Below, piece by piece: positions 48,569 to 59,228 of a stretch of 64,000 bases of DNA. Each line of letters starts with the position of its first letter. Position 1 is the stretch's first letter. Source of the DNA: Planctomycetaceae bacterium (lineage in GTDB: Bacteria > Planctomycetota > Planctomycetia > Planctomycetales > Planctomycetaceae); NCBI GenBank assembly GCA_015485495.1, contig WFTL01000179.1, positions 1 through 64,000 on the forward strand. Reading direction: 5' to 3'. The notes beneath the pieces are model-generated. The model was not told the origin of the DNA. It searched no databases and was given only the letters and a program-made list of their open reading frames with translations. Made by a program: the position numbers and the translations under genes.

Positions 48569-50383
48569 ATGGCACCGACGCTCCGGAAGTCGATCGCAGT
48601 CACTCTTCTGGCAGCCCTGAACGTGTTGCTGCCGTGCCACGAAGCCGCCGCCGCTCTGCCGAAGGACGTTCGCCGGGAACTGGGCCGGCTCTCCCGAGAA
48701 GCACGCCGGGTTCCCGGACTGGTGCGCCACAATCAGATCGATCAGGCCCGCCGCCTGGTCGAATCGCTGCAGGAACGCGCCGCGGCTCTGGATATCGCCG
48801 ACGATGAAACCGATCGGACCTGGCGAACCTTTCAGCGTCATCTGGATCGTGCCCGCCGTGCGCTTCCGGTCCGGTTCGAAACGGACATCGCCCCCATTCT
48901 GCGGGAACACTGTCTGAACTGTCACGGTGCCGACCGGGCGGAAGCCGGGCTGCGGCTGGACACGTTTCGCGGTCTGAGGCAGGGCAGCCGCAGCGGGGCC
49001 CTGCTGCGGCCGGGCAGCGCACGAAACAGTCTGATCATCGCGCGGCTGACGGCTTCCGATTCCGGACGACGGATGCCGCGCCGCGCAGATCCCCTGACCG
49101 AAACCCAGATCCGTCTCATCGCCCGCTGGATCGACGGCGGAGCGGTCTTTGACGGCAAAGACGAAACAGCGCCCATTGGAACATCGGCCGTTCCTCCTGA
49201 GGATCCCGTGAACGTCCCGGCCGCAGACGGAACGGAAACGGTGTCTTTCGTTCGCGACGTGGCTCCGATTTTCGTCACCTTCTGCCTGCGGTGTCATCGC
49301 GGTCGGGAACCCCGCGGCGGATTTTCTGTGGAAACTGTGGAACATGTGCTGCGGGGCGGGGATTCCGGAAGCACCATCGTGCCGGGAAACGCCGACGACA
49401 GTTATCTGTGGCATCTGGTCGGCCTGCAGGATCCGATCAAAATGCCGCAGGGTCCCGCCCTGCTCCGCCGATCACAGGCCATGACCATCCGCACCTGGAT
49501 CAATGAAGGAGCGACGTTCGACGGCAGTGATCCCCGGGCGTCGCTGCGGAGTCTGGTTCCCACGGAAGCCGAAAAGGAAGCACAGCGTCTGCGTTCCATG
49601 AGCGACGAGGAATTTCAGCAGCGACGGATCGACCAGGCAGAGACTCTGTGGAAACGGGCCGCAGCAGGCGAACCGGCCGAATCGATCATCACGGAACATT
49701 TCGTTGTCCGCGGAAATGTGCCGGCTGAACGTCTGCAGCACGTGGCCGATCTCGCGGAAGACCAGATCCGGCTTCTGCAGGCCAGGCATTCTCAGATCGG
49801 CCGACCATGCCGGGGGCGGCTGATTCTGTTCGTCTGTCGGGACCGTTTCGGATACACGGAATTCGATACGGTTCTTCTTGATCGACAGACACCTGCGGGA
49901 ATCTCCGGTCATGTGGTCATCACGTCCCGGACCGCCACGGCCTGGGCAGCCATGCACGATTTTCCCGGTTCCGGATCCGTCGACGGACTGACGTCCGACC
50001 GTCTGGTCCGGCGACTGGTGTCGGAAGCCTGGATCCTGCACGACGGACGCCGGCTGCCGGAATGGCTGCAGACGGGATTCGGCATCGTCGCATCCGAACC
50101 GGATGCCCGCACTCTGAAGCGGCTGAAACCTGTGGTCGACCGGGCCGTTCAGCGACTCGCCGACCCCGAAGACGTCTTTCACCCGGATGCCGCGGATCCG
50201 GCCGATGTCCCCGTTCTCGGCGCGTTTCTCATTCGGTTTCTGCAGTCCGGCCGTTCGTCCGCATTTCCGCAGTACGTCCAGGCGGTGCGTTCCGGCGACG
50301 ATCCGGCAGAAGCCGCCGCGTCGGTGTACGGACAGCCGGCAGCCGCGATCGGACGGCAGTTTCTTCGCAGCCTGAACCGCTGA
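48569..50383 (+). CDS. Secreted protein with two CxxCH heme-binding (planctomycete cytochrome-type) domains and C-terminal peptidase-like region
   Basis: ILREHCLNCHGADRAEAGLRLDT and FVTFCLRCHRGREPRGGFSVET; signal peptide. Confidence 0.85.
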   Translation: MAPTLRKSIAVTLLAALNVLLPCHEAAAALPKDVRRELGRLSREARRVPGLVRHNQIDQARRLVESLQERAAALDIADDETDRTWRTFQRHLDRARRALPVRFETDIAPILREHCLNCHGADRAEAGLRLDTFRGLRQGSRSGALLRPGSARNSLIIARLTASDSGRRMPRRADPLTETQIRLIARWIDGGAVFDGKDETAPIGTSAVPPEDPVNVPAADGTETVSFVRDVAPIFVTFCLRCHRGREPRGGFSVETVEHVLRGGDSGSTIVPGNADDSYLWHLVGLQDPIKMPQGPALLRRSQAMTIRTWINEGATFDGSDPRASLRSLVPTEAEKEAQRLRSMSDEEFQQRRIDQAETLWKRAAAGEPAESIITEHFVVRGNVPAERLQHVADLAEDQIRLLQARHSQIGRPCRGRLILFVCRDRFGYTEFDTVLLDRQTPAGISGHVVITSRTATAWAAMHDFPGSGSVDGLTSDRLVRRLVSEAWILHDGRRLPEWLQTGFGIVASEPDARTLKRLKPVVDRAVQRLADPEDVFHPDAADPADVPVLGAFLIRFLQSGRSSAFPQYVQAVRSGDDPAEAAASVYGQPAAAIGRQFLRSLNR

Positions 50384-50386
50384 CGG

Positions 50387-51355
50387 TCAGCCCCGGGTCG
50401 GCGCGTCTTTCTCACGAATCCCCGTCACGTTGACGCCGCTTCCGATGAGAAGATTGAGATCGTAGACGCGCCGGTAAAGCCGTCCCGTTTTTTCAGGAGG
50501 CAGAACCTGTAACTGTCCGAATCCGGCTTCCCGAAACCAGCCCAGCAGTTCTTCCACCGTGTGGTGGTGCTGGTATTTCGGGGCCCACCAGTCGAAGGTG
50601 TCGCAGACCCGGTTTTCGTAGTTCGGGTGCGCACTGAAATTGACGATCTTGTTGAGCGTCCGGTTGATCAGCGGAATCCCGCCAAGTACGGCGCCAACGT
50701 GGCAGGCCGGGCGGAGAATCGACGCCGGAAGACGTGTGGTCACGGCCCGCAGAGACTGATTGATGCATTCCTGCCACCATTGATTGCGGCGATACAGCCA
50801 CACCGAATAGCGGCCGCCGGGACGGACCATGCCGGCCACAGCGTCGAAAACACGTCGTGTGTCGGCATCGTGGTGCATCACGCCGATGGAAAACACGACA
50901 TCGAAGGATGCCGCTTCCAGCGGCAGGTGTTTGAGATCGGCCTGCAGAAACTGCACGCTGTCCAGATGGGCGCACAGCTTTCGGGCTCTGTCCACCGCCC
51001 GGGAATGGTCGACGGCCACAACACGGGCTCCGGCTTCTCCGCAGACCTTTGCATACCGTCCGCCTCCGCATCCGGCATCCAGAACCCGCTGTCCGGCCAG
51101 ATCATCCGGACAGACTCCGGTCTTCGCCTCGAACGTGGCCCGGTCTTCATCGTCGTGGGCCACGTCGTATCGATTCCACTGATCTCCGAAACTTTCCAGA
51201 TGTTCATCGCTGACGAAACGCGGAATCCCGTCGACCAGGCGGCCGATCACCTGACCGTCTGAGGCCACCAGAGTGCCGTGTTCGGCATTCCACTTCAGAG
51301 GGCTGCCGTCGACGGGATGCCGCAGTTCACTGAGAAGATCGGGAGGATTCATCAT
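50387..51355 (-). CDS. SAM-dependent methyltransferase with Trm112-like N-terminus
   Basis: LRHPVDGSPLKWNAEHGTLVASDG...GIPRFV; VLDAGCGGGRYAKVCGEAGARVVAVDHS. Confidence 0.88.
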   Translation of the reverse strand: MMNPPDLLSELRHPVDGSPLKWNAEHGTLVASDGQVIGRLVDGIPRFVSDEHLESFGDQWNRYDVAHDDEDRATFEAKTGVCPDDLAGQRVLDAGCGGGRYAKVCGEAGARVVAVDHSRAVDRARKLCAHLDSVQFLQADLKHLPLEAASFDVVFSIGVMHHDADTRRVFDAVAGMVRPGGRYSVWLYRRNQWWQECINQSLRAVTTRLPASILRPACHVGAVLGGIPLINRTLNKIVNFSAHPNYENRVCDTFDWWAPKYQHHHTVEELLGWFREAGFGQLQVLPPEKTGRLYRRVYDLNLLIGSGVNVTGIREKDAPTRG

Positions 51356-51398
51356 GTCGGCCCGGTCGTCCCGAAACCGGGACGGCCGTCAGGGTCAG

Positions 51399-52868
51399 TC
51401 AGGACAGGCGGCGTTCGCGAATCCAGTCGGTATGAAACTTTTCGCCGCGCGGCCGGTCGATGCGTTCGTACGTGTGCGCTCCGAAATAATCCCGCTGGGC
51501 CTGAAGCAGATTGGCCGGCAGAGATTCCCGCCGGTACCCGTCGTAGTAGGTCAGAGCGGCCGAGAATGCGGGAACCGGCAGCCCCAGTTCCACGGCCGTG
51601 GCCACAACCCGCCGCCAGGACGGCTGAGCGTTTTCCGTGGCGCGGCGGAAGAAGTCGTCCAGCAGCAGGTTTTCCAGATCCGGACAGCGGTCGAACGCCT
51701 TCTTGATGTCTTCCAGAAACACCGAACGGATGATGCAGCCGCCCCGCCACAGCAGTGCAATGGACCCGTTGTTCAGATTCCAGCCGAATTCCCGGGCGGC
51801 AGCGTCGAGCTGAACGAACCCCTGAGCATAACTGACCAGCTTGGAAGCATACAGGGCCTGGCGCACATCGTCGATGAACTGCTTCCGGTCTCCCTGGAAG
51901 GCGGCGTCCGGTCCCGAAAGGATTTTCGATGCCCGCACGCGCTGGTCCTTCTGAGCCGACAGACAGCGGGCGTAAACCGCTTCTGTCACCAGTGTGGTGG
52001 GGACTCCCAGTTCCAGAGCATGCTGGCACATCCAGCGGCCCGTTCCCTTCTGGCCGGCTGTGTCCAGAATCATGTCCAGCAGATCACCGCCCGTTTCCGG
52101 ATCCGCCACCGTGAAGATGTCGCGGGTGATTTCGATGAGATAACTGTTCAGTTCTCCTTCGTTCCATTCCCGGAACACCTCGTACAGTTCCCGGTTGGAC
52201 AGTCCCAGTCCGTGTTTCAGGATGAAGTAGGCTTCGCAGATGAGCTGCATATCGCCGTATTCGATGCCGTTGTGCACCATCTTGACATAGTGCCCGGCTC
52301 CGGCTTCGCCCACCCAGTCGCAGCAGGGAATGTCGTGGGCGGGACCGACCTTGGCGCTGATTTTCTGCAGGATGTCCTTTACGAAGGGCCACGCTTCCGG
52401 ATGGCCGCCCGGCATGATGCTGGGCCCCCGCAGGGCTCCTTCTTCTCCACCGGACACACCGGTTCCGATGAATCGAAACCCGGCGGCCGCCAGTTCTTCG
52501 TGCCGGCGGTTCGTGTCGTGAAAATCGGCATTGCCTCCGTCGATGATGATGTCTCCGGGATCCAGCAGCGGTTTGAGCTGTTCGATGACCGCATCCACCG
52601 GCGCTCCGGCCTGCACCATGATCATCACCCGACGGGGCGACTGCAGCCCGGCCACCAGTTCCTCCAGAGTCTCACAGCCGTGAATCCGTTCGGCCGCTCC
52701 GTCTTCCAGAACACCTTCCGGTCGATGCTTCAGACTGTTCAGGAACTCCTTCGTCCGCTCCGTCGTGCGGTTGTAAACCCGCACGTGGAACCCCTTATTG
52801 GCCATGTTCATGACCAGATTCTGCCCCATCACCGCCAGGCCGATCAGGCCAATGTCATGTCCGGACAT
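51399..52868 (-). CDS. gnd: 6-phosphogluconate dehydrogenase (decarboxylating)
   Basis: IGLIGLAVMGQNLVMNMANKGFHVRVYNRT; GTGVSGGEEGALRGPSIMPGG; KMVHNGIEYGDMQLI. Confidence 0.95.
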   Translation of the reverse strand: MSGHDIGLIGLAVMGQNLVMNMANKGFHVRVYNRTTERTKEFLNSLKHRPEGVLEDGAAERIHGCETLEELVAGLQSPRRVMIMVQAGAPVDAVIEQLKPLLDPGDIIIDGGNADFHDTNRRHEELAAAGFRFIGTGVSGGEEGALRGPSIMPGGHPEAWPFVKDILQKISAKVGPAHDIPCCDWVGEAGAGHYVKMVHNGIEYGDMQLICEAYFILKHGLGLSNRELYEVFREWNEGELNSYLIEITRDIFTVADPETGGDLLDMILDTAGQKGTGRWMCQHALELGVPTTLVTEAVYARCLSAQKDQRVRASKILSGPDAAFQGDRKQFIDDVRQALYASKLVSYAQGFVQLDAAAREFGWNLNNGSIALLWRGGCIIRSVFLEDIKKAFDRCPDLENLLLDDFFRRATENAQPSWRRVVATAVELGLPVPAFSAALTYYDGYRRESLPANLLQAQRDYFGAHTYERIDRPRGEKFHTDWIRERRLS

Positions 52869-52989
52869 GATGAACCGTCTGATTTTCTGCTGAAGAAAAG
52901 AGAATCGAAACCCGGCCGTTCCCGCGGTTCAGGCTGCCTCCGGTGCTGCCGGATAGCGCGAGCCGGCCGATGCAGGGCACCACCGCGAT

Positions 52990-54063
52990 TCAGCGCTGAA
53001 TGCGGGCGGACCCCCCGGCCGCGAACGCTTCCACCTGTTCGAGTGTCGCCATGGTGGTGTCGCCCGGATAGGTCGTGAGCAGAGCCCCGTGGGCCCAGCC
53101 CAGATCCAGAGCTGTCTGCGGATCCTTTCCGCTGAGCAGTCCATAAAACAGCCCCGACGCGAATCCGTCACCGCCGCCCACCCGGTCGAGCACATCCAGC
53201 CGGGCCTCCCGGGCCTGGTATGTCTGACCATCTGCCCACAGCACGGCACTCCAGCGGTGCCGATTGGTGGATTCCACTTCCCGCAGCGTGGTGGCCACGG
53301 CTTTCACATTCGGCAGTTCACGGGCCACGCTTTCCATCATCCCGAAGAAGGCGGACGGGTCGAGTTTCGATTCTTTCTCCACATCCTGACCTTCCAGCCC
53401 CAGTCCCAGCTGCAGGTCTTCTTCGTTCCCCACCAGCACATCGCAGTGTTCCACGATGCGCCGCAGGGTCTGCTGAGCGGTTTCCTGGCCGCCGCTGATG
53501 GCCCAGAGTTTGGCGCGGTAGTTCAGATCGAACGACGTGACCGCTCCGGCCGCCCGCGCCGCCTGCATCCCTTCGATGATGACATCCGGCGTGGTGGGAG
53601 ACAGCGCCGCGAAGATGCCGCCGCTGTGAAACCAGCGGACACCCCCGGAAAAGATCTGATCCCAGTCAAAATCGCCGGCCTTGAGCAGCCCGGCCGCCTC
53701 ATTGCAGCGATTGTAAAACACCACCGGAGCACGCACGCCGCATCCCTGATCGCTGTACACGGTGGCCATGTTGGGCCCCCGCACACCATCGTGTTCGAAA
53801 CGCTTATAAAACGGACGAACTCCCATCGCCCGCACCCGCTCATCGATCAGGTCTCCCAGCGGATGGCCGACCATCGCCGTGACGATGCCCGTGTTCAGAC
53901 GGAAACAGTCCGCCAGATTCGCAGCGCAGTTGAATTCGCCGCCGCTGACATGAACATCGAACGATGTCGCCTTGCGAAACGGAATGCGTCCGGGATCCAG
54001 GCGATGGACCAGGGCTCCCAGCGATACGAAATCCAGCGCGGCCTGTTCGGGAATGGTCAGCAT
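52990..54063 (-). CDS. PfkB-family carbohydrate kinase
   Basis: GGEFNCAANLADCFRLNTGIVTAMVGHPLGD; DRVGGGDGFASGLFYGLL. Confidence 0.88.
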   Translation of the reverse strand: MLTIPEQAALDFVSLGALVHRLDPGRIPFRKATSFDVHVSGGEFNCAANLADCFRLNTGIVTAMVGHPLGDLIDERVRAMGVRPFYKRFEHDGVRGPNMATVYSDQGCGVRAPVVFYNRCNEAAGLLKAGDFDWDQIFSGGVRWFHSGGIFAALSPTTPDVIIEGMQAARAAGAVTSFDLNYRAKLWAISGGQETAQQTLRRIVEHCDVLVGNEEDLQLGLGLEGQDVEKESKLDPSAFFGMMESVARELPNVKAVATTLREVESTNRHRWSAVLWADGQTYQAREARLDVLDRVGGGDGFASGLFYGLLSGKDPQTALDLGWAHGALLTTYPGDTTMATLEQVEAFAAGGSARIQR

Positions 54064-54411
54064 GTCGAAGTTCTGTTCCTGTCCTGCCACTGAAAAATCG
54101 GGACGCGCACCGGCCTGCCGGGAACCCGCCCCGGACGGATTCTTCACAAAGCGAAACGGCCGGGCGATGCCCTGGACCGGCTGCCGCCGGGGCGGCCCGC
54201 CCGGGCAGTCTGATGTGCCGTTCAGGCAAACTGCCTGGAGTTCCGGCCGCCGCGGTCTCGCACGCACGAAGGGCGTATCGTATGGTGCCCTGGAACGAAT
54301 TCAAAAGAAAGCGGCCGATTCGCCGCCGCTTCTTGCAAAAGCGACGAACGCGAAACGCTTTTTCATCCGGTGCCGCACCGGGTTTCTCTGATTCCTTCCT
54401 GAATTCTCCGC

Positions 54412-55869
54412 ATGTCGCTGATCGAAACCGTCTGGTCGCCCGAACAGTTTCAGGAACTGGCCGATCTCTGGAAAGACATCCTGACGGAACACCTGCGCTG
54501 TGTTCAGGACCGGCGCGGCCCCGTGCTGCACTGGTCGGATCCGCAGGAACTGACCCGGGCCGCCGCGGCAGCACTCCGCCCTGACAAAGCCGCCGGTTCT
54601 CTGACAGACCGCTTCCGCGACCTGATCACCACAATGCTGCAGTCCGGGCAGAACCTGCAGCATCCACGTTACGTCGGACATCAGGTGCCCGCCGCGGTTC
54701 CTCCCGCAGCGCTGTTCGATGCCGTCGGATCCGTCACCAACCAGGTGATGGCCATTTATGAAATGGGACCGTGGGCGACCGCCGTGGAAGGCGCTCTGAT
54801 CGAACGGCTGTGCGAAAACATCGGCTGGTCGACCGAACAGGCCGGCGGTCTGCTGACCAGCGGCGGCTCTCTGGCCAACCTGACCGCCCTGCTCACAGCC
54901 CGCAACGTGCGGCTGCCGGATGTCTGGGAACGCGGCGTCCCGGATTCTGCCGTTCTGGTCTGCCACGCGGACGCTCATTATTCGGTTTCCCGGGCGGCCG
55001 GAGTTCTCGGACTGGGAACCGGCCAGGTGGTACGCGTCGCCCTGGATGACCGCCGTCGAATGGATCCGCAGCATCTGGACAGAACGCTGCAGCATCTGCA
55101 CGAAGACGGCCGTTCTGTCATCGCAGTCTGTGCCTGTGCCTGCGCCACCCCCATCGGCGCCTTCGATGACCTGCATGCAGTCGCCGATGTCTGCCGGCAG
55201 CACGGTGTCTGGCTGCATGTGGACGCAGCGCACGGCGGCAGCGCCCTGATGAGTCGACAGCACCGATGGCGGCTTCAGGGCATCGACCGGGCCGACAGCG
55301 TGGTCTGGGACGCCCACAAAATGCTGTTCGTGCCGGCACTGTGTGCGGCCGTCCTGTATCGGGACCGCAGTCGCCGTCTGGAAACATTCCACCAGGACGC
55401 TCCCTACCTGTTCGATCCGTCGAATCCCGGTCTGGCCGAATACGACAGCGGCGTGGCCACCGTCGAATGCACCAAACGGGCTCTGGGCTTCGGTCTGTGG
55501 GGAATCTGGTCTCTGTTCGGCGACGAACTGTTCGAACAGATGGTCGACCGGACGTTCGAACGGGCCCGTCAGCTCTGGGAACGCCTGCGGAACGCTCCGG
55601 ATTTCGAACCGCTGCACGAACCGGAGTGCAACATCGTGGCCTTCCGTTATCGACCGGCCGGATGCACGGAACCACAACAGATCGACCGGCTGCAGTACCG
55701 CCTGCGAACGTCTCTGATTCGGTCCGGGGAGTTCTACATCGTCCAGGCCGTTCTGGACGACCGACCGGTTCTGCGCGCCTGTGTCATGAATCCTCTGACA
55801 GCCCCGAACGACCTGGACGCTCTGCTGGATGCCGTGCGCCACCATGCGGCCGCGGTCGCAGACACCTGA
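54412..55869 (+). CDS. PLP-dependent group II amino-acid decarboxylase
   Basis: TSGGSLANLTAL; WLHVDAAHGG; DSVVWDAHKMLFVP (PLP lysine). Confidence 0.9.
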   Translation: MSLIETVWSPEQFQELADLWKDILTEHLRCVQDRRGPVLHWSDPQELTRAAAAALRPDKAAGSLTDRFRDLITTMLQSGQNLQHPRYVGHQVPAAVPPAALFDAVGSVTNQVMAIYEMGPWATAVEGALIERLCENIGWSTEQAGGLLTSGGSLANLTALLTARNVRLPDVWERGVPDSAVLVCHADAHYSVSRAAGVLGLGTGQVVRVALDDRRRMDPQHLDRTLQHLHEDGRSVIAVCACACATPIGAFDDLHAVADVCRQHGVWLHVDAAHGGSALMSRQHRWRLQGIDRADSVVWDAHKMLFVPALCAAVLYRDRSRRLETFHQDAPYLFDPSNPGLAEYDSGVATVECTKRALGFGLWGIWSLFGDELFEQMVDRTFERARQLWERLRNAPDFEPLHEPECNIVAFRYRPAGCTEPQQIDRLQYRLRTSLIRSGEFYIVQAVLDDRPVLRACVMNPLTAPNDLDALLDAVRHHAAAVADT

Positions 55870-55973
55870 CGCGGTGAGGCTGCATCGCGGTTCCATCACC
55901 GCAGTCGGCCAGGCGGTATCAGCGGACCGCCAGAACGCTTCGTCTGCCCGACCGGCCGGCGGCCGCGCGCCGT

Positions 55974-57200
55974 TCAGGGGATGTCCGGCGGATACAGAAC
56001 CACACAATCGTCCTGCACATCCACGCGCACCGGAAGTCCGGAAAAGATCTGTGGAAAGAACTGATCGCCGGGAACGTCGTGCAGATCGACCTGAACCGTC
56101 TGGTCCAGAACATCTTCCAGATCGACTTCGCAGCGCACAGTCACACCGGATGCGGCCAGCCGTTCCAGAAGCTGTCGACAGGTGACACCGCGGCGCGTGA
56201 CCAGGGTCCAGGTCTGCGTGCGCAGAGATTCCGCCGGGGCACCCGAACGAGATTCCTGTCCGGTCAGCAGCCGTTCGATCTGCTCGTGCTGTTCGACGGT
56301 CGCCACGACATGGAAGGAACGGCCGGTCCAGTCGAACTGCAGAGACGGCCAGCGGGCTGCGAGAGTTTTCTCGATGGCCTGCTGCCGCGATTCCGGAACC
56401 CGATGACGCCGCCGGATGCCGATTCGATCCGGCAGCGGACGGATGCGCAGCGCATCCGGTTCCGATCCAGGTTCCATCATCAGATCGAACTGAAACAGCA
56501 GCATCGCCAGGGCATCCCGGACAGGCATTTTCGGCAGCCGACCGGCATGCCACAGATCGTGCGGAATCCGTTCCGCATCCGACAGATTCAGATTCAGCGA
56601 TGCGGCCGTGCGGCGAATGATGTCTGCGGGATGAGACAGATCGGGCCAGATGACAGACCGCATCTTCTGCAGGCGGCGGGCGGTTTTCTGAAATTCCTTT
56701 CCGGACTGCTGCCGAAACATCCGGCGGGTGATCTCCAGAACGGTTCGCAGCCGGCCGGCGTGAGGCGCCGGCCCCACATAGACGAACCGTTCGGTCACGG
56801 AAATATCCGCACCGGCAGAAGCGGACACCACGCGACGGATCAGTTCGTCCGTCGGCAGCAGCGCGGTAGTCAGACGGACCGGAGCGGACGGATCCACCCG
56901 CCGGTCCCGCACGAAGCACAGCCCTGCGCGTGCCGCCAGATCATCCAGAACTTCCTGCAGCGGCCGGGCCGTCACACTGACCGAACGCGGCCGGGACAGT
57001 TCTTCCTGCAGGCGGTTTCCCGTCAGACAGTCATCGGCCGATCCGGACGGCAGTCCGGCCAGGCAGCCCCACAGCACGGCGGCCGCGGCCGCCCCGTTCC
57101 GGAAACAGCCTGCCGAAAAAAGCCTCCGGAACAGACAACCGAACCGATCTTCAGCGAACGCCGCGGTGTCCGCGGTTTTGGTACGGACACGAGTGTTCAT
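55974..57200 (-). CDS. Secretin/STN-domain-like hypothetical protein
   Basis: SVSVTARPLQEVLDDLAARAGLCFVRDRRVDPSAPVRLTTALLPTDELIRRVV STN-like fold pattern. Confidence 0.5.
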   Translation of the reverse strand: MNTRVRTKTADTAAFAEDRFGCLFRRLFSAGCFRNGAAAAAVLWGCLAGLPSGSADDCLTGNRLQEELSRPRSVSVTARPLQEVLDDLAARAGLCFVRDRRVDPSAPVRLTTALLPTDELIRRVVSASAGADISVTERFVYVGPAPHAGRLRTVLEITRRMFRQQSGKEFQKTARRLQKMRSVIWPDLSHPADIIRRTAASLNLNLSDAERIPHDLWHAGRLPKMPVRDALAMLLFQFDLMMEPGSEPDALRIRPLPDRIGIRRRHRVPESRQQAIEKTLAARWPSLQFDWTGRSFHVVATVEQHEQIERLLTGQESRSGAPAESLRTQTWTLVTRRGVTCRQLLERLAASGVTVRCEVDLEDVLDQTVQVDLHDVPGDQFFPQIFSGLPVRVDVQDDCVVLYPPDIP

Positions 57201-57323
57201 TCCGCGTAGATTCAGAGAAAGGCAGGCGAACGTCATCCGTCGCATCAGTCGATGACAGTCCTTATTATTCTCCGTGGCCGGCACAGCAGCAACCCGACAG
57301 ACGTTCTTCGCGAGTGACGCACC

Positions 57324-59186
57324 ATGTCCCATACGGATGCAGTCGGCATCGACCTGGGAACCACGTATTCCTGCATCGCCCGTCTGGACCGGCACGGGCA
57401 GCCGGTCTCCATCCCGAACCAGGAAGGTGAACTGTCGACGCCGTCGGTCGTATTCGTCGACGGAAACGACATTGTCGTGGGCACCGAAGCACTGCGCAAC
57501 GCCATCGCTCATCCGGACCGGGTCATCCAGAACGCCAAACGGTTCATGGGCGACCGGCAGAAACGATGGAGCATCGGGGACAGGGTTCTTACACCGCGGA
57601 CCGTCGCCGCACACATCATCCGCCGCCTGCTGGATGCGGCCGAACAGGAATCCGGCCCGATTTCGCAGGCCGTGATCACGGTGCCGGCCCCATTCAGCGA
57701 TGCGGAACGGCATGCCACGATCCAGGCCGGACACGATGCCGGTCTGCAGAAAGTGGAGATCATCAATGAACCGGTGGCGGCCGCCTTATGCCACGTACTC
57801 GGCAGCGAAGGACTGGGATTCACGGAACTGGCCATTGATCAGCAGCTTCTGATATTCGATCTGGGCGGAGGCACCCTGGACCTGGCTGTTGTGCACTATG
57901 CGAGCGACGAAGTGCGGGTCGTGGCATCGGACGGCGATCTGGAACTGGGCGGCATCGACTGGACCCGCGTTCTGGCAAACATGGCGGCGGAACGTTTTCT
58001 GGAGGACATTCGGGACGATCCCCGCCGCGATCCGGAAAGCCATCAGGCGCTGTTTCTGGAAGCGGAACAGGCCAAGCGCAGTCTGTCTGTTCGCCCGCGG
58101 GCAGTCGTCACGGTTCAGCACGGCGGACACCGCCGGGCCTGTCAGATCTCACGGGACGAATTCCAGGACCGCTGTCAGCCGCTGCTGAATCGCTGTGAAA
58201 TCATCACGCGGCGGATTCTGAAAAAACATCGGTTCGGCTGGGCGCACATCGATGCGGTGCTGGTGACCGGCGGCGCGTCCCGGATGCCCATGGTGCGGGA
58301 ACGTCTTCAGGAAATCAGCGGCCGCACACTGAATACGACTCTGTCGCCCGATCAGTCGATCGCCCACGGAGCCGCCTACTATGCGGGAATGCTGCTGTCG
58401 AACAGTCAGTCCGTGCGGACCGTTTTCGATTCCCGAACATCGAAACGCCTGTCGAAGATGCGACAGCGGCCGGTGAATTCCCGATCCCTGGGCATCATGG
58501 TGCGCGATGACCGGACCGGCAGGCGCATACCCTACTATCTCATTCCCGCCAACACGCCGCTGCCGGTTTCCAGAACACACACCTTCGGCACGGTGGTCGA
58601 TCATCAGACGTCTGTGCGCGTCCGTGTCGTGGAAAGCGGCACCGGCCCCGATAAACCGATCACCGAACTGGGCGACTGCCGCGTCACGGGACTGCCGCCC
58701 GGACTGCCGGAAGGCAGTCGGGTTGATGTCACCATCAGCTACGACACTCAGGCCCGCGTTCATGTGGCGGCCCGGGAACTGACAACGAACCGCAGCGCCG
58801 AAGCGGAATTCGTCCGTCTGGAAAACTTCGTACCGCCGCCCGGCCGGTCCATGCCCATGCTGCCGATCGCCGGCGACGCTCAAAGGGCCCCGGCAGGAAA
58901 GACGTCGGACCGGAAGGACGATCAGCGATCGCCGGATGCGGCGGACGAATCCGTTCAGCAGTCGCTGGAAACTCTTGCCGGCCTGTCGCAGGCGGACGAA
59001 CCACCGTCTCCGGATGCCTCAGAAGAAGCCGTGCTGCTCCGATGCACCGCCTGCGGCCGTCCGCTCAACATCGACGGCGAATGCGATGTGTGCCTCACAG
59101 ATTCTCAGGCTCTGAGAAAACTGGTGGAATCGGCCGACGACGAACCGACCGCCGACAACGATCCGCCGGGATGTGTTTCCGAATGA
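57324..59186 (+). CDS. Hsp70/DnaK-family chaperone homolog with C-terminal zinc ribbon
   Basis: AVGIDLGTTYSCIARL; IINEPVAAALCHVLG; IFDLGGGTLDLAVV; VLVTGGASRMPMV; C-terminal CTACGRPLNIDGECDVC. Confidence 0.92.
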   Translation: MSHTDAVGIDLGTTYSCIARLDRHGQPVSIPNQEGELSTPSVVFVDGNDIVVGTEALRNAIAHPDRVIQNAKRFMGDRQKRWSIGDRVLTPRTVAAHIIRRLLDAAEQESGPISQAVITVPAPFSDAERHATIQAGHDAGLQKVEIINEPVAAALCHVLGSEGLGFTELAIDQQLLIFDLGGGTLDLAVVHYASDEVRVVASDGDLELGGIDWTRVLANMAAERFLEDIRDDPRRDPESHQALFLEAEQAKRSLSVRPRAVVTVQHGGHRRACQISRDEFQDRCQPLLNRCEIITRRILKKHRFGWAHIDAVLVTGGASRMPMVRERLQEISGRTLNTTLSPDQSIAHGAAYYAGMLLSNSQSVRTVFDSRTSKRLSKMRQRPVNSRSLGIMVRDDRTGRRIPYYLIPANTPLPVSRTHTFGTVVDHQTSVRVRVVESGTGPDKPITELGDCRVTGLPPGLPEGSRVDVTISYDTQARVHVAARELTTNRSAEAEFVRLENFVPPPGRSMPMLPIAGDAQRAPAGKTSDRKDDQRSPDAADESVQQSLETLAGLSQADEPPSPDASEEAVLLRCTACGRPLNIDGECDVCLTDSQALRKLVESADDEPTADNDPPGCVSE

Positions 59187-59228
59187 GCATCGTGCGCCCG
59201 ACTCTTTCAGAACAAAGGACTCCGTACC

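Noticed and set aside
54301-56919. 872-aa minus-strand ORF
   Set aside because: Antisense to the PLP decarboxylase and out of frame with the STN-like gene; no domain signatures.
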